Shown in pieces: positions 7,079 to 16,383 of a stretch of 40,426 bases of DNA. The position numbers were made by a program, and so were the translations under genes. Source of the DNA: Burkholderiales bacterium (lineage in GTDB: Bacteria > Pseudomonadota > Gammaproteobacteria > Burkholderiales > Burkholderiaceae_E). Within the stretch, counting starts at the first letter, position 1, and each line of letters starts with the position of its first letter. A model generated the notes under the pieces. It did not search any database, had not been told where the DNA came from, and worked only from the letters and a program-made list of their open reading frames with translations. The stretch spans positions 1 through 40,426 of the forward strand of contig SYIM01000303.1 of assembly GCA_005798775.1 (NCBI GenBank), read 5' to 3'.

Positions 7079-10000
7079 TCAGCGGGGCGCAGGCGCCGCC
7101 GGCACATCAAACCGGGGACGGGCGCGCTCCACGACACTCGGGTCGGCCCACGAACCCGTAACGTCGTACTCGTAGGAAAACATGTCCTGGAGCGGCTTGC
7201 GGAATGCCCACTGTGCAAGAAAGGTTCCGAGCCCGATTGCCGGGTTGGCCACGGCGGCATAGGCAAGCGAGGCGAGGCCTGCATTGAGTTCCGGCCGCAC
7301 CTCGACGCGCAGCTTCTGGGTCTCATCGGCAAGGTTCACCGAGCCGCGAATACCTACCTGCGCCTGGACCCCCCGCATGCGGAAATCGTTGGTGGTGGCC
7401 ACGCCCGAAGCGATCGCGGCCCGGCCGCCTATCTGATCGAAGGCAAAGCCCTCGGCAAAGATGTCGCGAAAATCGAGCGATAGCCGCCGCGGCAGCGACT
7501 GCAAGTTCAGTACGCCGATCAGCTTGCTCAGCCCTGGCTCGGTTTTTAGAAACTGCCCCTTACCGGCCTGAAAATCGAGTTCGCCGGTGAGTGACCCATA
7601 ATCGATGGCAAGCGGCGAGCCCTCCCAACGTACGTTTCCAGCGAGCCGCCCTGGACCGCCGCCGCTCACTGCACCGACCACGCCGAAGGTTTCCAGCAGA
7701 CGCGCAGGTTCGCGAATGCCCAGTTCAAAATTGAGCGCGGTCCAGCGTGCCGCCCCCAGCCGGCTCGCTTCCCAGGTGCCGGTTGCGTCAAGACGCCCGC
7801 CCGGATGGTCGATTCGTAGCCGCTCAAGCTGCCACGCCGGGTGGTCGCCGTCGGCCGCGTTGGCGGCGCGCAGACTCATCTGCCCGAGTTCGCGACCGGA
7901 CAGGATCAGCTTGTCGGTCTCAATGTCCAGCGCGGGCAGCCGCGTGGGCGCGGTATCCAGCAAGCGTTCGATGTCGCTCTGACGGTTACGCGGCACATTC
8001 AGCACCGAGAGCCGCGCCTGAACCGCACCGGCGGGCAGACCGACGCGGGCTGGCTGCCATGCCACCAGTCCGTTGATCTCGCGCGCGGCAATACTGGCGC
8101 GCCACATGTTGTCCAGCCGCGTCGCGCCTAGCACCACACCGGTGAAATCTTTTCCGCCGACGATCAGCGAATCGGTGATCAGCGACACACGGTTAAGTGC
8201 GATGCGCTCGGCCAGGCGCCCACCCCGCATGGGGATGTGCGTAGCGTCGGCGCGCGCCGACGCACCGGGTGGCGGCGGCGCCAGGGCGCGCTCCCACTCG
8301 CTCATGTCGAGGCGCGGGATGCGGAGGTCGAGCGCCATGCCCTCCGATGGCAGCTGGGCGGGGGTACCGATGGCAATGACCGCCCTTGCCGCATTCGGCG
8401 CGGCCGAGCGCTCGAAAATTGCTTGAACATCGTCTCGCAAGCTGATGCGAACGGTCTCAGCCCGCTGCGAGTCGCGCGGACGGATCCAGTCGACGGTCAA
8501 GGGCCAGACGCCGCCAGGCTTCTTCGCAAACGGCGCAGGAAAGGCGCTGCCGATCGATTCGAGCCGCGATTCGAGGCGCCCATGAACGCCCTGCGGACCC
8601 ATATCAATGCTCGCCTGCCAGTCAGCATGCCCCGTGATCTGATCGATCCGCAGGTCAGGAAACAAAACCCCCAGTTCGGCCGCCGGCAACGCTCCCTGCG
8701 CGTCGATCCGGAGCGCCCTGCCAATCGGGGCGTTTAGCCTGACCTGTAACGGCCTGCCCAGCCAGCGGGCATTGAGCGACTCCGCACGAATGCCTCGCGC
8801 ATCGAATCGGATCTCGCCCGCAATACCGGTGAAAGCAGGCGCACCGGGCGCCAGGCGCAGCTCATTGCCGTTGAAAACCACCCGGCCGCTGTAGCCGGTT
8901 GCGCCCCCCTGGCCCAGACCGATATCGAGGTCGAGCGCGAGGTCGGCTGCGCCCCCGGTCTGCCAGGCCTTCACCTGAGGATCCACGCCACTCCCGATCG
9001 GGCTGGCGTAGACATAGTGCAGCATCGTGGCGAGTGGCCCCTGCGCCAGGCCACGAATCGCGATCACAGGACGGGCGAGATCAGGAATCCTGGCAGTGAT
9101 CTCGCGAAGTCCAACCCCTAGCGTCGCGGCAGACTCGGCCGTCAGGTCCATGGCCGCGCGGTCAAAGGTAAGCGTGCCACGAATACGATCGATGCCCGGC
9201 CATTGCGGCAAAAAACCGAGCGCCGCCTGATCGAGCTTTGCCTCAACCCTGAACTCGCCCAGGCTCGCCTCGCGAAAAGGGAAATCAGCCAGGTCACCGC
9301 GCAGGCGAAGCCGGGCCTCCGCGCGCCCCGCACCGCCCACAGCGCGGCCCACCCAGCCGCGTACATCGGTATCGATGCTCATCGGAAGGTAGGCCGCTAC
9401 CCGTGCGGGGTTCACTCGATTAAGGGCGGTAGCGACATCCACTTCGCCCAGGGCGGAACGCCCCACGCTTCGCCATCGTCCGTTGAGGGTGCCGGCGAGG
9501 TCGGCGTTCGCAAAATTGAGCCCCGCCGCATACAGCTCGATAACGCCCGCGGCACCGCTTTCATCAGGCGACTCGATCTTCCAGCCCACTGTGCCGGCAA
9601 GGCTCGCAAGCGGCACCAGCGGCTCGGCCAACACCCCCGGAAACCGAATAGACGCCCCGGAGGATTCGAGCTGAAGTTGGCCCGAGTTACCGTGAATGTC
9701 AACGCTACCGCTCAGGTTTGTGACCGCAGGCCAGCGGCTCGCAGGCGCGCCACGACGCTCCACGCGTCGCACACTGAGCCGCTCAAACCCGATATTGATT
9801 GAGGGTTGCTGGCCCGCCATATCCCAGGCCATCGAGGCTCCGGTGACCCGTCCGCTCACCGCGATCTGAGAGAGCGGCGCGAGCCATCGGTCTGGCAGTG
9901 GCAGGCGGCGTGCAGCCTCGAGCATCCGGTTGGCGTCAAACCCCCGCAGCGACAACTGGCCCGAAACCGGCAGCAGCGTCTCAGGCTCGAGGGTGATGCG

Positions 10001-11083
10001 CTGCTCAGCCTGTTCATCGAGCGTCAATACAAACCCGGCTGCGTCGACAGCGGTGAATTTACGCGGATGGAGGGTGATCGGGCCAGCGGGATCGAAGCGG
10101 CCAACCGCATCGATCGAAAGCGAACGCAAGGCGACCCGACCGCCGCCGATCCGCAGATCGATCGATTCGGTAACAGTCTTCAACAGGGCGTCCATCACGC
10201 GCCCCTCGGAAAACCGTAACCACGCCTTAATAGGTCCCTTGCCGCTTTGCACCACCTGCGGCTCGGATTGCGCAGGCGAGAGCCAGCCGCGCAGCGCTTT
10301 CACGAGCGGCACAAACTCGACCTCGCGCGCCGAGGCATAGAGCTCACCGCGCCATTTCCTCCAGTCGGCCAGATCCGATGCCGTAGGGGTGCTGAAGTCG
10401 GCAGCGAATTCGATCCCGCTCAGCCCCAACTCCATGGCCGGTGCACGCAGAGAAAAGTGGTGCCGTACGCCCTGGCTCGTGCTGAGCAGGTCGACGCCTG
10501 CAATCACAGCGGGTTCGGAGCCCAGGCGATCACGCCAATCGAAGCGGGCGTTTCGAACCGAGATTGAACGACTGGCAAGCAGCCACGCGAGCGCCTCTGA
10601 CGAGGCAGTCCGGTCAAGATCGACCAGCGCGCCCGCAACCGCAAAACGCCGTGCTTCCAGTCGCTCGACACGAATGACGGGGCGCAGCAATTCGAGCGAA
10701 GCGAGCCCAGCCTCGCTGCGCGCCAGCGCACGCAGCGACAGCACCGCCGAGACCTCTTCAATGGTGAGCGCCGCGTCGGCGCCTGTGCCAACCCGTACAG
10801 CCCGCGCACGCAGCGAAGGCCGGTAGCCCTCGAAGCCAGAGGAGAGCTCGCCCATCGTGACCGGTGTCTCCAGAGCCGCCGATAGCGCCTGCTCAATCCG
10901 CGGCCGCCACTGATCCACCCCGGGCCAGAACCAATGGCGGAACAAAAGCCACAGACTCACAACAAACACCAGAAGCCCGAGCAACAACCAGCCTGCCCAC
11001 CCCACCGCCCGTCGAACCCAACGCGCACCGGACACAGGAGGCTGTGCCGCTGAAGGCTGGGCAAGGTCAGCAGGGGCGGGCAC
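7079..11083 (-). CDS. yhdP: YhdP-family AsmA-like inner membrane protein
   Basis: Very large envelope protein (1334 aa) of the AsmA-like/YhdP group. E. coli members form long bridges that carry phospholipid between the inner and outer membranes. A single N-terminal membrane helix is visible at about residues 28-50, and the rest is periplasmic beta-rich sequence with many short repeats of the type seen in this family. The C-terminal part contains the AsmA-like segment with LDFRDIFAEGFAFDQIGG and the RGSVNLADETQKL motif. The start codon is GTG at 11083 with a poor ribosome site, so the exact N-terminus is uncertain. It is transcribed away from glnE and toward tldD. Confidence 0.93.
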   Translation of the reverse strand: MPAPADLAQPSAAQPPVSGARWVRRAVGWAGWLLLGLLVFVVSLWLLFRHWFWPGVDQWRPRIEQALSAALETPVTMGELSSGFEGYRPSLRARAVRVGTGADAALTIEEVSAVLSLRALARSEAGLASLELLRPVIRVERLEARRFAVAGALVDLDRTASSEALAWLLASRSISVRNARFDWRDRLGSEPAVIAGVDLLSTSQGVRHHFSLRAPAMELGLSGIEFAADFSTPTASDLADWRKWRGELYASAREVEFVPLVKALRGWLSPAQSEPQVVQSGKGPIKAWLRFSEGRVMDALLKTVTESIDLRIGGGRVALRSLSIDAVGRFDPAGPITLHPRKFTAVDAAGFVLTLDEQAEQRITLEPETLLPVSGQLSLRGFDANRMLEAARRLPLPDRWLAPLSQIAVSGRVTGASMAWDMAGQQPSINIGFERLSVRRVERRGAPASRWPAVTNLSGSVDIHGNSGQLQLESSGASIRFPGVLAEPLVPLASLAGTVGWKIESPDESGAAGVIELYAAGLNFANADLAGTLNGRWRSVGRSALGEVDVATALNRVNPARVAAYLPMSIDTDVRGWVGRAVGGAGRAEARLRLRGDLADFPFREASLGEFRVEAKLDQAALGFLPQWPGIDRIRGTLTFDRAAMDLTAESAATLGVGLREITARIPDLARPVIAIRGLAQGPLATMLHYVYASPIGSGVDPQVKAWQTGGAADLALDLDIGLGQGGATGYSGRVVFNGNELRLAPGAPAFTGIAGEIRFDARGIRAESLNARWLGRPLQVRLNAPIGRALRIDAQGALPAAELGVLFPDLRIDQITGHADWQASIDMGPQGVHGRLESRLESIGSAFPAPFAKKPGGVWPLTVDWIRPRDSQRAETVRISLRDDVQAIFERSAAPNAARAVIAIGTPAQLPSEGMALDLRIPRLDMSEWERALAPPPPGASARADATHIPMRGGRLAERIALNRVSLITDSLIVGGKDFTGVVLGATRLDNMWRASIAAREINGLVAWQPARVGLPAGAVQARLSVLNVPRNRQSDIERLLDTAPTRLPALDIETDKLILSGRELGQMSLRAANAADGDHPAWQLERLRIDHPGGRLDATGTWEASRLGAARWTALNFELGIREPARLLETFGVVGAVSGGGPGRLAGNVRWEGSPLAIDYGSLTGELDFQAGKGQFLKTEPGLSKLIGVLNLQSLPRRLSLDFRDIFAEGFAFDQIGGRAAIASGVATTNDFRMRGVQAQVGIRGSVNLADETQKLRVEVRPELNAGLASLAYAAVANPAIGLGTFLAQWAFRKPLQDMFSYEYDVTGSWADPSVVERARPRFDVPAAPAPR

Positions 11084-11129
11084 GACAGTGTCTCGGGCGT
11101 GGCAAGGCGGGGTGTAGCATCGAACTATC

Positions 11130-11149
11130 TAGAATACCCTGTTCAGGGT
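11130..11149 (+). promoter_or_regulatory. Candidate -10 (TAGAAT) and adjoining palindrome before glnE
   Basis: TAGAAT occupies 11130-11135, directly followed by ACCCTGTTCAGGGT (11136-11149), a 6-bp inverted repeat with a 2-nt centre. The palindrome would lie over the transcription start and ends 7 bases before the glnE ATG, so it could be an operator or a short RNA hairpin covering the ribosome site. No -35 box is evident. Function is inferred. Confidence 0.35.
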
Positions 11150-11156
11150 TGGGCCC

Positions 11157-13880
11157 ATGCGATTCGTCTCTGAAGACTATTCCGGCTACTTCCGCCGCTC
11201 GCTCGCCGCGCTCGAAGCGAAAAACGCTGACTCCCCATCGATTCGACGCCTGCTGAGCGAGCGGGTCGCTGCCGCCCTCGATGCCTCAGCAATCGACGCC
11301 CTGCTCGACACCCACGCTGAAGGCCGACCGCTCGCGGCCGACGGCGCACACGCGGCAAGCGTCCTCAGGCGCCTGCGCCAGTGGGTGATGCTGATTTTGA
11401 TGGAGCGCGATATCTCGGGGCATGCCGATCTCGACGAGGTCTGTCAGGCAATGACCTATCTCGCACGGCGCACCACCGGCTGCGCCATGCGCGTTGCCGG
11501 GTCCGAGCTTGCGCAGCAGTTCGGCGCCGCCCTCGATGGCGAGGGTCGCCCACAGGACCTGCTTGCCGTTGCCATGGGCAAAGGCGGTGCGGACGAACTC
11601 AATGTGTCGTCCGACCTCGATCTGGTGTTTGTATTTCGCGATGAAGGTCAGAGCGCAGGTGGCGCAAGCGGCCGAGTCATCGCCAGCAGCGAATGGATGC
11701 ACCGCGCCGCACGCCGTACTATCGAATTACTCTCGGAGATCACCGCCGACGGCTTTGTGTTTCGGGTCGACACCCGCCTCCGACCCAACGGTGACTCCGG
11801 TCCGCTGGTCGCCTCGCTATCCATGCTCGAGCAGTATTTTTATTCCCAGGGGCGAGAGTGGGAGCGGTTCGCCTGGCTCAAGTCCAATGTGATCGCAGAC
11901 ACCGCGCAGGCAGGCGAACAGACGCGGCGCGACGACACTCAGTCGCTCGAACGGATCGTCACGCCCTTCGTATTCAGGCGCTATCTCGACTACGACGCCT
12001 TCGCGTCGCTGCGTGATCTGCATCGGTTGATCCGCTCCGAGGTGGCCCGCCGCTCGGCGCGTGACCTGACCGCGCGCGACGTGAAGCTCGGCCGTGGCGG
12101 CATCCGCGAGATCGAGTTCACTGCACAACTGTTTCAGATCGTCCGCGGTGGCCGCGACCCTGGCCTGCGCGACCGCCGAACGTTGGCCACACTTGCCACC
12201 CTTGCCCGTCGCTCAGTACTCGATCGCGAGGAGTGCGACACCCTCGCGCGGGCGTATCAGTTGCTCCGCCGCACGGAGCATGCGATTCAGTTTCGCGAAG
12301 ATGAGCAGACCCACCGGCTGTCGGGTTCGCCTGATGAACGGGCGCCCATCGCTGCCATGCTGCGCATGGCGCCCGCCGATTTCGATCAGGCCATCACCGA
12401 CGCCACCCAGGCAGTGGCCAACATCTTTGAGCGGTTGCTCGCCCCGGACCCCGACGATCGCGTGCGCGCATCCGACGAAAGCGCGGGCGAGGCGACGCTG
12501 GCTGCAGACGATCCCGATGTTGTTCGCCGGATCGGGCTCCTGCGCGAGGGAACGCGATATGCAGCTGCGCGACCCGACACGCGGGCGGCAATCGAACGTC
12601 TGTTGAGTGAGGCGATCTCGCAGCGCACCGGAAGTGCCGGCATGATCCGCCTGGTGGAGATGCTTGAGTCGGTGTGTCGCCGCCCAGCCTATGTGGCGCT
12701 CCTCGCGCGCTATCCGCTGGTCTTTGGCAGAGTGCTGCGCGTGCTCGATTGGTCTAAGTGGCCAGCCGAGTACCTGATGCGCCACCCGGTGGTGCTCGAT
12801 GAGCTTCTCGACGGCCAGCTTCTTGAAAGCACCACTTTTCCCGATTGGGCAAGGCAGCTTCGGGAACGCGTGGTCGCGGCGCGAATTGGCGAAACACCTG
12901 ATGTCGAGCTTCAGATGGATCTGGTTCGCGAGGCCCACCATGCACAGGTGTTTCGCCTGATGGTCCAGGACCTGGAAGGCCGCCACAGCACTGAGCGTAT
13001 CTCGGACTTTCTGAGTGAGCTCGCCGATCAGGTCCTCGGGCTGGTCATCGATCTGATCTGGTCGCAGCTGAGGCAACGCTATTGCGACCCGCCGCGGTTT
13101 GCCGCGATCGCCTACGGCCGGCTGGGGGGCAAGGACCTCGGCTACGCCTCCGATCTCGATCTGGTGTTTCTTTACGATAACGACGACGAGCGCGCGACCG
13201 AAGCGTATTCATTTCTCGCGCAACGCTTGGGCGGCTGGTTATCGACGCGCACGGCGGCGGGGCTCCTCTTTGAAACCGATCTGCGGCTTCGTCCCAACGG
13301 CCAGGCTGGGCTCCTGGTCTCCACTGTCGAGGCCTTTGAGGGCTACCAGCGCGAGTCGGCATGGGTGTGGGAACACCAGGCGCTGTCGCGGGCGCGCTTT
13401 GCTGCGGGCGACCAGGCCCTTGGTGAACGCTTCGAGCAGGTCCGGCGGTCGGTACTGTCGATCGTACGCGACCCGCAGACGCTCGCGAAAGAGGTCATCG
13501 CCATGCGACGCAAGATGCATGACGGCCATCCTAACCGAAGCGAACTCTTCGATTTGAAACATGACCGCGGCGGCATGGTCGACATCGAATTCAACGTGCA
13601 GTACCTGGTGCTTGCGCACGCCCAACTCCATCCCCAGCTGCTCGACAACGCCGGCAACATCGCGCTACTTGGGCGCGCCGCAGAGGCCGGGTTGATCGAT
13701 CGCACGCTGGCGCAAGAGGTGGCAAACGCCTATCGCCGCTATCGTCAGCTGCAGCACAAGCTGCGCCTCGATGACTCGCAGTACGCACGCGTGGCGCCTG
13801 AGGTCGTGGCGGCGCAGGCAGATTCGGTCGTATCGCTTTGGCGCCAAACCCTGGAGTCGGCCGCGGGCGAGGATCGCTAG
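11157..13880 (+). CDS. glnE: Bifunctional glutamine synthetase adenylyltransferase/adenylyl-removing enzyme
   Basis: Adds AMP to and removes AMP from glutamine synthetase in response to PII and glutamine, tuning nitrogen assimilation. Two nucleotidyltransferase domains are visible. The N-terminal (adenylyl-removing) motif GKGGADELNVSSDLDLVF is near residue 140, and the C-terminal (adenylyltransferase) motif GRLGGKDLGYASDLDLVF is near 653. Each is followed by its R-L-R-P-N-G element (TRLRPNGDSG and LRLRPNGQAG) and a GGIREIEF or GGMVDIEF segment. Length is 907 aa, slightly shorter than the E. coli enzyme. ATG 11157 lacks a strong Shine-Dalgarno. Divergent from yhdP; the shared gap is only 73 bases. 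Confidence 0.97.
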   Translation: MRFVSEDYSGYFRRSLAALEAKNADSPSIRRLLSERVAAALDASAIDALLDTHAEGRPLAADGAHAASVLRRLRQWVMLILMERDISGHADLDEVCQAMTYLARRTTGCAMRVAGSELAQQFGAALDGEGRPQDLLAVAMGKGGADELNVSSDLDLVFVFRDEGQSAGGASGRVIASSEWMHRAARRTIELLSEITADGFVFRVDTRLRPNGDSGPLVASLSMLEQYFYSQGREWERFAWLKSNVIADTAQAGEQTRRDDTQSLERIVTPFVFRRYLDYDAFASLRDLHRLIRSEVARRSARDLTARDVKLGRGGIREIEFTAQLFQIVRGGRDPGLRDRRTLATLATLARRSVLDREECDTLARAYQLLRRTEHAIQFREDEQTHRLSGSPDERAPIAAMLRMAPADFDQAITDATQAVANIFERLLAPDPDDRVRASDESAGEATLAADDPDVVRRIGLLREGTRYAAARPDTRAAIERLLSEAISQRTGSAGMIRLVEMLESVCRRPAYVALLARYPLVFGRVLRVLDWSKWPAEYLMRHPVVLDELLDGQLLESTTFPDWARQLRERVVAARIGETPDVELQMDLVREAHHAQVFRLMVQDLEGRHSTERISDFLSELADQVLGLVIDLIWSQLRQRYCDPPRFAAIAYGRLGGKDLGYASDLDLVFLYDNDDERATEAYSFLAQRLGGWLSTRTAAGLLFETDLRLRPNGQAGLLVSTVEAFEGYQRESAWVWEHQALSRARFAAGDQALGERFEQVRRSVLSIVRDPQTLAKEVIAMRRKMHDGHPNRSELFDLKHDRGGMVDIEFNVQYLVLAHAQLHPQLLDNAGNIALLGRAAEAGLIDRTLAQEVANAYRRYRQLQHKLRLDDSQYARVAPEVVAAQADSVVSLWRQTLESAAGEDR

Positions 13881-13932
13881 CGTATCCGCGCGCTCTTAAC
13901 AGCCGAGGCCTGTGGCGCGACCAGGATCCCCG

Positions 13933-14268
13933 TCAGCGCCCTAGCAACAGAAACACCGCCGAACCCGCCAGGAGCCCGTACAGCGCGTTTCCGGTGAGCC
14001 TGACCACCACCAGCAGCACGATCGCCGACAGTAGGCGTGGGTCAACCAGGAGCGCAGGCGAGAAGGCCGATGCCGCGAGCCAGGGCTTGAACACTTCTGG
14101 CGCAACCAAAGCGGTGAGCGCTGCGAGGGGCGCATAGCGCAGCGCCCGTTCGAGCAGGCCACGCGGACGCAAGCTCGCCGGTACAAACAGAAACGCGTTC
14201 CGGAGCGCGAAAATGATCACCGCGAGCATCCCCGTGGTGATCCAGATATTCAAGGCGGTCATAGTCAT
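13933..14268 (-). CDS. azlD: AzlD-family branched-chain amino acid exporter, small subunit
   Basis: Small hydrophobic partner of AzlC in the LIV-E type exporter. The track ORF is longer because of an upstream open frame; the real start is ATG 14268, which overlaps the azlC stop as ATGA, giving 111 aa, normal for AzlD. Three to four membrane segments are visible, with the family stretch RNAFLFVPASLRPRGLLERA near the N-terminus and YAPLAALTALVAPEVF after it. The pair is convergent with glnE across about 50 bases. Export of leucine-type amino acids fits the nearby ilvE, but the substrate is inferred from the family. Confidence 0.88.
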   Translation of the reverse strand: MTMTALNIWITTGMLAVIIFALRNAFLFVPASLRPRGLLERALRYAPLAALTALVAPEVFKPWLAASAFSPALLVDPRLLSAIVLLVVVRLTGNALYGLLAGSAVFLLLGR

Positions 14269-15005
14269 GGCGCCGACCCACGCGACCGAGTACGCGCTTC
14301 GAGGACAAGCGGCGTGACCACCCCAACCAACACCGCGAGCAGCATCCCGGCCCGATGCGGCCACCCGACTCCGATCAGCGCAACCACGGTCGCGGCAATC
14401 ACCACTGGCCAGGCGAGGCTCACCCGCATGGCCTGGGCAATCAGGGCGAGCACGGCCAGTGTGCCCAGAAACCCCAGGTCGCGCCCAGGCTCCACATAAG
14501 CCATCACTGCAATGCCGAGCAGCGAGCCCACCTGCCAGGCGGCCCAAACGGGCAAATTGAGCCCCATGAAGAGCGCCGTGCGCTGGGCCCGGCGTTCGCG
14601 ACCGGACAAGGTCTGGTACACCGCAAGGCCCGAATCGGTCGTCATATAGCCCGCAAACGATCGTAGTCGGGGCGGCAGGCGCGACAGATCGCGCGACAGC
14701 GAAGCGCTATAGATCATGAACCGGAGACTGGTGAGAAACGTGGTGAAACCAATCAGCGCGAACGACGCACCCGATGCCATCAGCGGCAGTGCTGCCAGCT
14801 GTGCGGTACCGGAAAACACAATGAGCGTCATGCCGACAGACTGGCCAACACTCATCCCGGCCTGAATCATGGCGACACCGGCGATGATGCCCCAGACAAA
14901 CGTGCCGACCATGCCGGGCACCGAAAGCCTCGCACCCATCACGAATCGCGCCCGCCGCAAGGCGGCTGCCGGGCGCTGTCCTGCGTCTGCCACGGGCCTC
15001 AGCAA
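14265..15005 (-). CDS. azlC: AzlC-family branched-chain amino acid exporter, large subunit
   Basis: Inner membrane permease of the AzlCD exporter, up to 246 aa with about seven to eight helices. Recognisable are GTFVWGIIAGVAMIQAG, FSGTAQLAALPLMASG near residue 82, and the LRFMIYSASLSRDLSRLP segment typical of AzlC. The longest frame starts at TTG 15005, 12 bases after the MFS gene stop. A GTG at 14993 and an ATG at 14939 are alternatives, and none has a clear Shine-Dalgarno. The ATG would remove the basic RRARF stretch that homologues usually keep, so an upstream start is preferred. Coupled to azlD by a 4-base overlap. Confidence 0.88.
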   Translation of the reverse strand: MLRPVADAGQRPAAALRRARFVMGARLSVPGMVGTFVWGIIAGVAMIQAGMSVGQSVGMTLIVFSGTAQLAALPLMASGASFALIGFTTFLTSLRFMIYSASLSRDLSRLPPRLRSFAGYMTTDSGLAVYQTLSGRERRAQRTALFMGLNLPVWAAWQVGSLLGIAVMAYVEPGRDLGFLGTLAVLALIAQAMRVSLAWPVVIAATVVALIGVGWPHRAGMLLAVLVGVVTPLVLEARTRSRGSAP

Positions 15006-15017
15006 CGCCTGGGAGCC

Positions 15018-16226
15018 TCAGGGCGAAGCGCGCGCCACACGCCCAAGCCCCCATCCGGTTTGTTTTGCCACCCACGCAGCGCCGATCAGGCACACCAGCA
15101 CGAAGGGGAGCGACAGCAGGTTGAGCACCGACCAGCCGTTTACGAAGAGGAGCGCCCCCGAGGCGGCCGAACTGGTGATCATCACCCCAAAGACGCTCAT
15201 GTCCATGAAGCCCTGGACTTTATTTTTTTCAGCGGGCCGATAGCACCGCGTGAGAAGCGCCGTGCCGCTCGTGTACATAAAATTCCAGCCCACGCCAAGG
15301 AGGAAGAGCGAAACAGAGAAGTGCATGAGCTCAACACCCGAAAGCGCCACGACCACGCAACCTGCATTAAGCAGCACCCCGATCACCATGATCGGCAGGA
15401 TGCCGTGGCGGGTGATCAGCGCGCCGGTGAAGAGACCCGGCGCAAACATGCCAATGATGTGCCACTGCAGCACAAACACTGTTTCGTTAAAAGACAGGCT
15501 GCAGACCTCCATGGCAAGCGGCGTCGCCACCATGAGCAGGTTCATCACTCCGTAGGAAAGCGCGGCCGAGGCGATGGCAAGTATGGCCATCGGCTGGCGA
15601 AGGATGACGGAGAGCGGCCGCGCTTCGCCTCCCAGCACCGGTCCCGAGGGCAGTGTGATCCGGAGGAGCTGAATCAGGCCCAGGGACAACAGCCCGAACA
15701 CCATCAACACGAGATAGGTACCGGCAAACTGATGCGACAGGACTGTGCGCGACCACTTTGAAATCTCCGGGCCCAGAATGCCGCCGATCAACCCGCCGGT
15801 GAGCACCAGCGAAATCGCCTTGGTCTTGAATGCCGGCTCGTAAGCGTCGGCCGCATCGGCCGCCGCAAAACGCAGACTCGCACCAAACGCGTTGTAGATA
15901 CCGCAGAGGAAGGTGCCCAGACACAGCAGGGGCAGGCTTTCGATCGTCATGGCCCAGAACGCAACTAGCGCGCTCACCATTGCGGCCACCGAGCCGACGC
16001 TGTAACCCACGCGCCGGCCGTATCGGCGCATGACCGCCGCCGCCGGCATCGACCAGATGGCGCTACCAATCACGTAGGACGTGACCGGGAGCGCGGCGAG
16101 CATCTTGTCGTTGGACAGTTGCAGTCCGGCCAGCACATTGACTGCGATGAGCGTAGCGTTATTGATGAGAAGAAGCGCCTGCAGGGTCGTAAGCAGACCG
16201 ACCTGAAACCTGAGGGTGGCGAGCAT
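15018..16226 (-). CDS. Major facilitator superfamily transporter
   Basis: Twelve-helix transporter of about 400 aa. The conserved loop after helix 2 reads MRRYGRRVGYSVGS, an MFS loop 2-3 type motif. The middle has a long cytoplasmic loop near residues 195-215 and the C-terminal half begins with PMAILAIASAALSYGVMNLL. The track begins at TTG 16244; ATG 16226 is more likely because it follows cAGGccctcgcc and precedes the first helix. It is 12 bases upstream of azlC and probably the first gene of a three-gene transporter operon. Substrate unknown; divergent from ilvE. Confidence 0.85.
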   Translation of the reverse strand: MLATLRFQVGLLTTLQALLLINNATLIAVNVLAGLQLSNDKMLAALPVTSYVIGSAIWSMPAAAVMRRYGRRVGYSVGSVAAMVSALVAFWAMTIESLPLLCLGTFLCGIYNAFGASLRFAAADAADAYEPAFKTKAISLVLTGGLIGGILGPEISKWSRTVLSHQFAGTYLVLMVFGLLSLGLIQLLRITLPSGPVLGGEARPLSVILRQPMAILAIASAALSYGVMNLLMVATPLAMEVCSLSFNETVFVLQWHIIGMFAPGLFTGALITRHGILPIMVIGVLLNAGCVVVALSGVELMHFSVSLFLLGVGWNFMYTSGTALLTRCYRPAEKNKVQGFMDMSVFGVMITSSAASGALLFVNGWSVLNLLSLPFVLVCLIGAAWVAKQTGWGLGRVARASP

Positions 16227-16319
16227 GGCGAGGGCCTGAGCCAAGAAAACAATCGCTCAGTCTAACAGCCCGAAACTCGGGTCCCTGAACACTTCAGGAC
16301 AGAACGAGACCGGCTTCGC

Positions 16320-16325
16320 TAGAAT
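16320..16325 (+). promoter_or_regulatory. Candidate -10 element TAGAAT of ilvE
   Basis: CGCTAGAATAATG lies 58 bases before the ilvE start, in the divergent gap between the MFS gene and ilvE. The hexamer matches the -10 candidates before glnE, the TRAP genes and the family 5 binding protein. The -35 region (AGGACA, 18 bases upstream) is weak. Confidence 0.45.
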
Positions 16326-16383
16326 AATGCTCTTTACGCAGGTCTCCCGACTGCGTGCCCAAGACACTTCCCAGGAGAACCCC

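Noticed and set aside
12213-13076. 287-codon minus-strand ORF
   Set aside because: Antisense to glnE in a region whose plus-strand motifs are conserved.
15060-15761. 233-codon plus-strand ORF rich in His and Gln
   Set aside because: Antisense to the MFS gene; its composition is what a hydrophobic membrane protein gives when read backward.
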